Assembly (NCBI GenBank): GCA_024642325.1
Contig: JAHEBI010000207.1
Span: 1 to 5,244, forward strand
Direction: 5' to 3'
DNA: 5,244 nt
Origin: Eudoraea sp.
Lineage (GTDB): Bacteria; Bacteroidota; Bacteroidia; Flavobacteriales; Flavobacteriaceae
The notes under the pieces were generated by a model, which made no database searches, was not told the origin of the DNA, and saw only the letters and a program-made list of their open reading frames with translations. Both the position numbers and the translations under genes were made by a program. Every line of letters starts with the position of its first letter. Position 1 is the first letter of the stretch. Positions 1-5,244 of this stretch are shown here, one piece after another.

Positions 1-922
1 AGTTTTTGATTGCCGATAAAAACAAATCTCTTTTTTCCTGATAAAATGGGCCCAAATCCAAATAGTGAGACGGTTTCTTGAGGTATTCAGCCAGAGCTCG
101 CTGGAAGGGGTGGTTCACACAAAAAACATTGAATTCATGTATTTTCTGAAACTCCTTCATCAGTTCAGCCGGCGCGGCACAATACCCCATTTTCCAACCC
201 GTTGCATGAAAAGTTTTACCAAATGAAGCACATACAAAACTACGGGATGCCAGATCAGGGTATTTGGAAGCACTCTCATGTGTGTTGCTATCAAATACAA
301 TATGCTCATACACTTCATCACTCAACAAAATAATATTCGTGTCTTTAAGGCAACTTTGGAGCTTGAGCATATCGGACTTTGAAAAAACCATTCCGCTGGG
401 ATTATGTGGGGTATTAATAATGACCATCCTGGTTTTGTCATTTAAGTGCGCTTTAAACACCTCCCAATCTATGGCATAATCCTTTCCGGTTAACTGAATT
501 AAAACAGGAATCCCGCCATTTGCTTTAATGGCCGGTTCATAGCAATCATAGGCCGGCTTAAGTACTATTACCTCATCATTGGGCCAGACGAATGCGGATA
601 TGGCTGTAAAAATAGCCTGTGTGGCCCCTACTGTAATTGTTATTTCTGACTTTGGATCGTAATTGGCTCCATATAAAAATGCAATCTTTTCAGCGATAAC
701 TTCTTTAAGAGGATAGATGCCACCTAAAGGGGCATATTGATTGTAGCCATCTTTCATTGCTTTTGCAACCAATTGAATAAGCACTGGATCAGGCTCAAAA
801 TTGGGGAAACCCTGTGAGATATTAATAGCGTTGTACTCCTTTGCGAGGTTGCTCATGGTACTGAAGATGGATTCCGGGAGCTTTGGCAATTTAGTAGGAA
901 GATTGTGTGCAGAAGACTTCAT
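1..922 (-). CDS. ybdL: Methionine-type PLP-dependent aminotransferase (YbdL-like), 3' end cut off by window edge
   Basis: A fold-type I, class I/II aminotransferase; 307 codons are visible and no stop is reached. Family members of about 380-390 residues mean that roughly the last 75-80 are missing. Seen in the sequence: SQGFPNF near residue 36, NQYAPLGG at 61-68, GATQAI at 99-104 (phosphate-binding loop), NTPHNPSG at 170-177 with the cofactor-contacting Asn174, SDEVYEH at 201-207 with Asp202 (pyridine nitrogen) and Tyr205, and SFGKTFHATGWK with Lys236 as the Schiff-base lysine. The order and wording match E. coli YbdL (methionine aminotransferase) closely; kynurenine/glutamine transaminase K relatives are the main alternative. 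By family knowledge it would transaminate methionine and other large amino acids with 2-oxo acids in the cytosol. The ATG at 922 is the first in its frame after a TAA at 1024-1022 and places the KLPKLPESIF stretch as in YbdL. It follows sdhB on the same strand but lies beyond a strong terminator, so it is probably transcribed separately. Confidence 0.93.
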   Translation of the reverse strand, partial: MKSSAHNLPTKLPKLPESIFSTMSNLAKEYNAINISQGFPNFEPDPVLIQLVAKAMKDGYNQYAPLGGIYPLKEVIAEKIAFLYGANYDPKSEITITVGATQAIFTAISAFVWPNDEVIVLKPAYDCYEPAIKANGGIPVLIQLTGKDYAIDWEVFKAHLNDKTRMVIINTPHNPSGMVFSKSDMLKLQSCLKDTNIILLSDEVYEHIVFDSNTHESASKYPDLASRSFVCASFGKTFHATGWKMGYCAAPAELMKEFQKIHEFNVFCVNHPFQRALAEYLKKPSHYLDLGPFYQEKRDLFLSAIKN

Positions 923-974
923 GGCATAATAATTATGGTAAAAATAGCAAAAAAGATACGTCGATAATCCAAAT

Positions 975-1006
975 AAAAATCCCGGATAAGAATACCCGGG
1001 ATTTTT
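975..1006 (-). terminator. Rho-independent terminator of the sdhCAB operon
   Basis: A perfect 11-base inverted repeat, AAAAATCCCGG at 975-985 and CCGGGATTTTT at 996-1006, encloses a 10-base loop. Read on the minus strand it starts 20 bases after the sdhB stop, and the stem runs into a T-rich tail (TTTTTATTT). Because the stem base is A-rich on one side and T-rich on the other, it could also stop plus-strand transcripts, although no plus-strand gene is visible. It separates sdhB from the downstream aminotransferase. Confidence 0.9.
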
Positions 1007-1026
1007 GAAATAAACATATTTTTATT

Positions 1027-1773
1027 TTAACCTTTTAGTGAGGCACTTAGGTACTCCCTGTTCATTCGGGCAATATTCTCCAAAGAAATACCTTTTGGGC
1101 ATTCCACCTCGCAAGCACCTGTGTTTGTGCAGTTTCCAAAGCCTTCCAGATCCATTTGCCTAACCATATTTTGCACGCGCTCCATCGCTTCTATTCGCCC
1201 CTGCGGCAATAGGGCAAATTGTGATACTTTGGCGGAAGTAAATAACATGGCACTTGCATTTTTACAGGCTGCCACACATGCACCGCAGCCAATACATGCA
1301 GCCGCATTAAATGCCTTATCTGCATTTTCCTTCCTTATAGGAATCGTATTCGCATCTATTGTATTGCCTGAAGTGTTTACAGAAATAAAACCTCCTGCCT
1401 GTTGAATTCGTTCAAAAGCATTCCTGTCCACTATTAAATCCTTTATTACAGGAAAGGCTTTGGCTCTAAAGGGCTCAATTACTATGGTATCTCCATCATT
1501 AAAACTTCTCATATGCAGTTGACACGCTGTAATAAGTCTGTCCGGACCGTGAGGCCGACCGTTAATCTGAAGAGAACAGGTCCCGCAGATACCTTCCCGG
1601 CAATCATGGTCAAACTCAACCGGGACTTCACCTTTTGATATTAAATCCTCATTTAAGATATCCAGCATTTCCAGGAAGGACATATCGCCTTCAATACCAT
1701 CCAAGGTATAATCTACTATTTTCCCCTTTGTAGAAGCATCTTTTTGACGCCATATTTTAAGATAAATCTTCAT
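1027..1773 (-). CDS. sdhB: Succinate dehydrogenase/fumarate reductase iron-sulfur subunit
   Basis: The electron-transfer subunit of complex II (248 residues, complete), on the cytoplasmic side of the membrane between the flavoprotein and the cytochrome. The N-terminal ferredoxin-like domain holds the [2Fe-2S] ligands Cys58, Cys63 and Cys66 (DCREGICGTC) and Cys84. The C-terminal domain has CIGCGACVAAC at 160-170 (Cys160, 163, 166, 170) and a second group, Cys215, Cys221 and Cys225 (ECPKG). By family rules Cys160/163/166 plus Cys225 bind the [4Fe-4S] cluster, and Cys170/215/221 bind the [3Fe-4S] cluster. The first group ends in CK rather than the CP of E. coli SdhB; type-B relatives also vary here. 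It is the last gene of sdhCAB, starting 6 bases after the sdhA stop (CAAGCT, no Shine-Dalgarno), so translational coupling is likely. A terminator follows. Sequence alone does not decide between succinate oxidation and fumarate reduction; SdhB is the likelier name for a Bacteroidota CAB operon. Confidence 0.97.
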   Translation of the reverse strand: MKIYLKIWRQKDASTKGKIVDYTLDGIEGDMSFLEMLDILNEDLISKGEVPVEFDHDCREGICGTCSLQINGRPHGPDRLITACQLHMRSFNDGDTIVIEPFRAKAFPVIKDLIVDRNAFERIQQAGGFISVNTSGNTIDANTIPIRKENADKAFNAAACIGCGACVAACKNASAMLFTSAKVSQFALLPQGRIEAMERVQNMVRQMDLEGFGNCTNTGACEVECPKGISLENIARMNREYLSASLKG

Positions 1774-1779
1774 AGCTTG

Positions 1780-3783
1780 TTATTTATAGGAACGCGTCTT
1801 TAACTCAATATTTTCATATATCAGATTCTCTTTATGCAACTTGGCATCCTTCGGATCACCCTTATATTCCCAGGCCGATACAAATTTGAAATTTTTATCG
1901 TCACGTAATGCTTCCCCTTCGGGAGTTTGATATTCTTCTCTAAAATGACCACCACAAGACTCATTTCTTTCCAGGGCATCCATCGCAAAAAGTTCCCCTA
2001 TCTCCAAGAAATCTGCAACGCGACCTGCTTTTTCCAATTCCTGATTCTTGGTATTTGCTTCACCCGGGACCTTCACATTTTCCCAAAAGTCCTTTCTCAA
2101 AGCTGCAATTTCCTGAATGGCTTCTTTCAGTCCTTTCGCATTACGAGACATACCACAATTGTTCCACATTATTTTACCGAGTTTTTTGTGATAATAATCA
2201 ACGGAGTTACTACCCTTTGCAGACATTAATTTATTAATCTTATCCAGAACATCCTTCTCGGCCTTATTAAATTCCTCAGAGTCGGTAGGAATAGGTCCTG
2301 TGCGGATATCTTCTGCTAAGTAATCACCTATGGTGTATGGTAGAACGAAATACCCATCTGCCAAACCTTGCATTAATGCCGATGCCCCAAGTCTGTTTGC
2401 CCCATGGTCGCTAAAATTAGCTTCGCCTGCGGCATAACATCCTGGAATGGTAGTCTGTAAATTGTAATCGACCCACAAACCACCCATGGTATAATGTACC
2501 GCAGGATATATCATCATAGGGGTTTTATATGGATTTTCGTCTACAATTTTTTCATACATCTGGAATAAATTTCCATATTTAGCCTCTACAATCTCTTCCC
2601 CCAATTTTCTAATATGTGCATTATCCGCATTTTTTAGGCCGGAGGTAAGTGCTTTTTCACTTCCATAGCGCATTATTGCGGCGTCAAAATCAAGGAAAAC
2701 AGCTTCTCCTGTTTTATTTACACCGTATCCTGCATCGCAACGCTCTTTGGCAGCTCTTGAAGCAACATCCCGAGGAACCAGATTTCCAAAAGCAGGGTAT
2801 CTGCGTTCCAGGTAGTAATCCCGGTCCTCTTCTTTTAATTGCGTTGGCTTTAATTTTCCTTCGCGTATGGCCTTAGCATCTTCTGATCGTTTTGGCACCC
2901 ATATTCGGCCATCATTCCTGAGAGATTCAGACATCAGGGTGAGTTTAGACTGATGCTCACCCGAAACAGGAATACAGGTAGGGTGGATTTGTGTAAAACA
3001 AGGATTGGCAAAGAAAGCACCCCTGCGATGCGTACGCCAGGCAGCCATTACATTTGCGCCCATGGCATAGGTAGAAAGGAAAAACAAATTTCCATATCCA
3101 CCGGAAGCAATTACGACGGCATGTGCAGAATGACGTTCTATTTCTCCTGTGATCAGATTTCTTGCTATTATCCCCCTGGCCTTGCCATCAACAATTACCA
3201 AATCCAGCATTTCATGTCTTGTATAAGACTTAATCTTGCCACGATGTATTTGCCGGTTCATTGCGGCATAAGCACCCAGCAATAATTGCTGTCCTGTTTG
3301 TCCTTTGGCATAAAAGGTCCTGGAGACCAAAACCCCACCAAAAGATCTGTTATCCAGCAGCCCCCCATAATCACGTGCGAATGGCACTCCCTGCGAAACA
3401 CATTGGTCAATAATATTACCGGATACTTCAGCAAGTCGATAGACATTGGCTTCGCGCGACCGGTAATCACCACCCTTTACCGTATCATAAAAAAGGCGGT
3501 AATCGCTGTCACCATCCCCTTGATAATTTTTAGAAGCGTTTATTCCGCCCTGGGCGGCAATAGAGTGCGCTCTCCTGGGGGAATCCTGATAACAAAAAGT
3601 TTTAACATTGTAACCTAATTCGGCAAGTGAAGCCGCCGCGGAACCACCAGCCAGGCCTGTGCCTACTATAATGATATCGATATTCCGTTTATTGGCAGGA
3701 TTTACCAAATCTATATCATTTTTATGTTTTGTCCATTTCTCAGCCAGGGGCCCGGATGGAATTTTTGAATCAAGAATTCCCAT
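1780..3783 (-). CDS. sdhA: Succinate dehydrogenase/fumarate reductase flavoprotein subunit
   Basis: The catalytic subunit of complex II (667 residues, complete), converting succinate to fumarate in the TCA cycle. The Rossmann FAD site is VGTGLAGGSAA with the glycines at 41, 43 and 46. RAHSIAAQGGINA follows, with His73 at the position of the histidine that binds FAD covalently in this family. Active-site residues by family correspondence are His267 (QIHPT), Arg338 (VPRDVASR, the proton-shuttle arginine), His430 (AVHYTMGG) and Arg464 (DHGANRLGASAL). The C-terminal helical domain has ESCGGHFREE near 608-617 and ends in LKTRSYK. It is longer than E. coli SdhA (588 residues), with about 35 residues before the FAD fold; this is typical of Bacteroidota type-B enzymes and is not a fusion. 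The ATG at 3783 is 2 bases beyond the sdhC stop, so ribosomes probably pass directly from sdhC to sdhA. No key residue is missing. Confidence 0.98.
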   Translation of the reverse strand: MGILDSKIPSGPLAEKWTKHKNDIDLVNPANKRNIDIIIVGTGLAGGSAAASLAELGYNVKTFCYQDSPRRAHSIAAQGGINASKNYQGDGDSDYRLFYDTVKGGDYRSREANVYRLAEVSGNIIDQCVSQGVPFARDYGGLLDNRSFGGVLVSRTFYAKGQTGQQLLLGAYAAMNRQIHRGKIKSYTRHEMLDLVIVDGKARGIIARNLITGEIERHSAHAVVIASGGYGNLFFLSTYAMGANVMAAWRTHRRGAFFANPCFTQIHPTCIPVSGEHQSKLTLMSESLRNDGRIWVPKRSEDAKAIREGKLKPTQLKEEDRDYYLERRYPAFGNLVPRDVASRAAKERCDAGYGVNKTGEAVFLDFDAAIMRYGSEKALTSGLKNADNAHIRKLGEEIVEAKYGNLFQMYEKIVDENPYKTPMMIYPAVHYTMGGLWVDYNLQTTIPGCYAAGEANFSDHGANRLGASALMQGLADGYFVLPYTIGDYLAEDIRTGPIPTDSEEFNKAEKDVLDKINKLMSAKGSNSVDYYHKKLGKIMWNNCGMSRNAKGLKEAIQEIAALRKDFWENVKVPGEANTKNQELEKAGRVADFLEIGELFAMDALERNESCGGHFREEYQTPEGEALRDDKNFKFVSAWEYKGDPKDAKLHKENLIYENIELKTRSYK

Positions 3784-3785
3784 AA

Positions 3786-4454
3786 TTAATGAGTTATAGG
3801 GTTAAGATGATGATAAATAGCAATGAAGACAAATACCAAAGGGACTACTAATGCATAGGCCTTGGTAAATGATTTTATATAAGGGGTGTATTTATTATTT
3901 AAACCCATACTTTGAAATGAAGAGGCAAACCCGTGCCATAAATGAAGGCTAAGTAAACCGAAAGAAATGATATAAAGGACTGTTCTCCAGATTGGTGCAA
4001 ATTTCTCAACAGTTTCAGTATAATATCGCGCAGGGTCTTCAGGATGAACCTCGATATATTTATATGTCATCTCATGAATCCAAAAGTCATAGAAGTGCAA
4101 CCCCAAAAAGGCAAGTACAACCAGACCGGTTATGATCATATTCCGTGAGACCCAGGGAGAATTTGCAGCGCCTTTGTACCTGGTGTATTTAATTGTTCTT
4201 GCCTGCATATTTTGAAGCTCAAGAACTATTCCCATTACAAAATGTACAATTACACCAATAATTAATATGGGCTGCATAATGTATTGTACCAGCCCGTTAT
4301 ACCCCATAAAATGAGACCATTCGTTAAAAGTGTCAGGCGAAATAACGGAGGTGAGATTAATGGTTACATGGAGCACCAAAAACAAAACCAAAAAAAGACC
4401 CGAAAGGGCCATGACCACTTTCCGGGCTATAGACGATTTAATCAGAGAACTCAT
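3786..4454 (-). CDS. sdhC: Succinate dehydrogenase cytochrome b subunit, type B (single-subunit anchor)
   Basis: The membrane anchor of complex II (222 residues, complete). Five hydrophobic helices can be read at roughly residues 12-33, 57-80, 104-125, 155-178 and 195-216. This is the five-helix type-B cytochrome b, in which one protein replaces the separate SdhC and SdhD of E. coli-like enzymes; accordingly there is no sdhD here. Four histidines in helices 1-4, His29, His71, His120 and His171, are the likely axial ligands of two b haems, by analogy with Bacillus SdhC and Wolinella FrdC (His174 is a second candidate in helix 4). The 123-154 loop is polar and rich in charged and aromatic residues. 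It is the first gene of sdhCAB; the ATG at 4454 begins MSSLIKSSIARKVV, just before helix 1, and the promoter at 4474-4505 leaves a leader of only about 13 bases. The quinone is probably menaquinone, inferred from the phylum. Confidence 0.95.
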   Translation of the reverse strand: MSSLIKSSIARKVVMALSGLFLVLFLVLHVTINLTSVISPDTFNEWSHFMGYNGLVQYIMQPILIIGVIVHFVMGIVLELQNMQARTIKYTRYKGAANSPWVSRNMIITGLVVLAFLGLHFYDFWIHEMTYKYIEVHPEDPARYYTETVEKFAPIWRTVLYIISFGLLSLHLWHGFASSFQSMGLNNKYTPYIKSFTKAYALVVPLVFVFIAIYHHLNPITH

Positions 4455-4473
4455 TAGTTAAAGTTTAGTGGAC

Positions 4474-4505
4474 CAAATTTAAGGTAAGAGGAAATCATTA
4501 ACAAA
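4474..4505 (-). promoter_or_regulatory. Predicted Bacteroidota-type promoter of sdhCAB
   Basis: On the minus strand, TTTG (4505-4502) and TAAATTTG (4481-4474) are 20 bases apart. This is an exact fit to the -33 TTTG / -7 TAnnTTTG pattern known for the Bacteroidota primary sigma factor, at a normal spacing. The expected transcript start is near 4467, giving a short leader of about 13 bases with no Shine-Dalgarno-like sequence before the sdhC ATG at 4454. Its position directly ahead of the first gene of the operon supports the call; the start site itself is inferred. Confidence 0.72.
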
Positions 4506-4510
4506 TTTCC
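4490..4510. repeat. Short inverted repeat overlapping the sdh promoter (possible operator)
   Basis: GGAAAT (4490-4495) and ATTTCC (4505-4510) form a perfect 6-base inverted repeat around a 9-base centre, 21 bases in all. It lies across the -33 box and into the spacer of the predicted sdh promoter, where a bound dimeric regulator would interfere with polymerase. It does not match the usual CRP (TGTGA/TCACA) or FNR (TTGAT/ATCAA) half-sites. A repeat this short can arise by chance in AT-rich DNA. Confidence 0.35.
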
Positions 4511-4716
4511 GGACTTATTAGAATGGTATTTAGATTCATTTTAATCAAAAGCAAAGGGTAATATCCGCTTTTAGCACCAAAACCATTATGAACCCATAAA
4601 GGAAGCAATGCGCAATAAAACTAAACCTAACAATAAATAGAACGCATTTTATCCAGGTAATTTTGTGCAACCTAGGGAAGTACGAAAGGGAATAAAAGCG
4701 CAATTCCAGTTAATAA
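4511..4716. other. Non-coding gap between the AgaI-like gene and the sdh promoter
   Basis: About 200 AT-rich bases with stops in all frames and no credible small gene. No strong terminator for the upstream deaminase gene is seen. Two weak hairpins exist: GGAAT/ATTCC at 4689-4707, and AAAAGC/GCTTTT at 4547-4572 with a 14-base loop. Neither has a convincing T-tract on the minus strand. Confidence 0.6.
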
Positions 4717-5244
4717 TTATGGCTTGAGTTCAGGCATCGAATTTGAATCAATATAGCATTCTGCATTACCATGCAGCCATAAAAACGATGCCGGCAGATA
4801 TGTACTTATTTTAGTGGTTAGTAATTCTTTTACAATTACCTCTTTTCCGGCTCCGGTTATTAAAAGAATAATTTTCTTAGATTTTATAATGTCCCCCATC
4901 CCTAAAGTCAAACCGTATGATGGTTTGTCAGAAAGAGAATCTACCATTTGGTGCTGCATTGACACCTTAGAAAGTGTTGCTATATGGCATTTTGATTGCA
5001 AAAATGCGGCAGGTTCGTTGAAACCGATATGACCGTTCTTTCCCAGTCCCAAAATGCAGACATCGAGCGCCCCTATAGAGTCTAATTCATTTTGTACGCG
5101 ATTACATTCTTTTTGTGGATCAAGGGGATTGCTTGCAAAAGCGATATACTGCTTATTAGGTATTTTAAGGGGTAAGAGGATCCGGTTTTGGATAAAAGTC
5201 TCGCATGAATTGGATGCATCCATAGGAATTCCACCCCACTCATC
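4717..5244 (-). CDS. agaI: Galactosamine-6-phosphate deaminase/isomerase (AgaI-like, NagB family), 5' end cut off by window edge
   Basis: A cytosolic amino-sugar-phosphate deaminase/isomerase, producing a ketohexose 6-phosphate plus ammonia. The last 175 residues are visible. The reading frame stays open to the window edge, and DEWGGIP, encoded at 5244-5224, belongs to the protein; the Met codon at 5223 is therefore internal, not the start. Roughly 70 N-terminal residues with the substrate-phosphate loop lie outside. Visible motifs, numbered from that Met, are the DEW acid just before it (NagB Asp72 position), CETF at 7-10, LGLGKNGHIGFNEP at 58-71 with His65 and Glu70 (NagB His143 and Glu148), and TKISTYLPASFLWLH at 137-151. 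NagB has Asp141 where this protein has Asn63, as does E. coli AgaI, and CETF and the PASFLWLH tail are also AgaI-like. I therefore prefer galactosamine-6-phosphate as substrate over glucosamine-6-phosphate, but only as an inference. The gene ends 262 bases before sdhC on the same strand and appears to be a separate unit. Confidence 0.85.
   Translation of the reverse strand, partial: DEWGGIPMDASNSCETFIQNRILLPLKIPNKQYIAFASNPLDPQKECNRVQNELDSIGALDVCILGLGKNGHIGFNEPAAFLQSKCHIATLSKVSMQHQMVDSLSDKPSYGLTLGMGDIIKSKKIILLITGAGKEVIVKELLTTKISTYLPASFLWLHGNAECYIDSNSMPELKP

Noticed and set aside
939..973. Promoter for the aminotransferase: TTTG (973-970) and TATTTTTA (946-939) on the minus strand.
   Set aside because: The -7 box lacks the final G and the 23-base spacing is at the long end; in such AT-rich DNA this is too weak to list as a feature.
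3258..3473. A 71-residue minus-strand frame inside sdhA.
   Set aside because: It is an out-of-frame overlap within sdhA and has no features of a protein family.
2953..3618. Two adjacent 110-residue plus-strand open frames (2953-3285 and 3286-3618) opposite sdhA.
   Set aside because: They lie wholly antisense to a highly conserved gene, have no recognisable domain and no promoter or ribosome site, and are explained by the codon pattern of sdhA. Other plus-strand frames opposite sdhB, sdhA, the aminotransferase and the deaminase were dropped for the same reason.
4547..4572. Hairpin AAAAGC/GCTTTT as a terminator for the deaminase gene.
   Set aside because: Only six pairs, mostly A-T, with a 14-base loop and only TTTTGATT after it; it is also about 145 bases past the stop codon.
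4689..4707. Hairpin GGAAT/ATTCC just after the deaminase gene.
   Set aside because: A five-pair stem with no T-tract on the minus strand; likely chance.
5221..5223. ATG at 5223 as the start of the deaminase gene.
   Set aside because: The frame remains open upstream to the window edge and encodes DEWGGIP, a conserved family segment, so this Met is internal.
1..5244. A hidden defence, mobile or otherwise undescribed system.
   Set aside because: Coding space is filled by recognisable metabolic genes with intact key residues. No terminal repeats, transposase, integrase, CRISPR-like repeats or structured RNA candidates were seen, and no gap exceeds about 260 bases.

Overview
The window reads as an ordinary piece of a Bacteroidota chromosome, most likely from the Flavobacteriia or a related class. 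Three things point there. The succinate dehydrogenase is the type-B form with gene order sdhC-sdhA-sdhB and a single five-helix cytochrome b. Its protein sequences look like Bacteroidota versions. The only clear promoter fits the Bacteroidota primary-sigma pattern (TTTG, about 20 bases, TAnnTTTG), and no strong Shine-Dalgarno sequences precede the starts. The DNA is AT-rich.

All genes are on the minus strand, so transcription runs from high to low coordinates. From the right edge: (1) 5244-4717 is the C-terminal part of a sugar-phosphate deaminase/isomerase of the NagB family, closest in motifs to galactosamine-6-phosphate deaminase AgaI; its start lies beyond the window. (2) 4716-4455 is a 262-base non-coding gap that holds the sdh promoter and a small inverted repeat lying over it. 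(3) 4454-1027 is the sdhCAB operon, with 2 bases between sdhC and sdhA and 6 bases between sdhA and sdhB. (4) 1006-975 is a strong intrinsic terminator. (5) 922-1 is a PLP-dependent methionine-type aminotransferase (YbdL-like) whose C-terminus runs off the left edge.

The core of the window is respiratory complex II. SdhA oxidises succinate on a flavin, SdhB passes electrons through three iron-sulfur clusters, and SdhC carries two haems and reduces (or, in reverse, oxidises) the membrane quinone, probably menaquinone. The flanking aminotransferase and amino-sugar deaminase are separate metabolic genes with no visible functional link to complex II.

I found no mobile element, CRISPR array, tRNA, rRNA or sign of a new biological system. 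The findings concern regulation and family assignment and are of modest interest.
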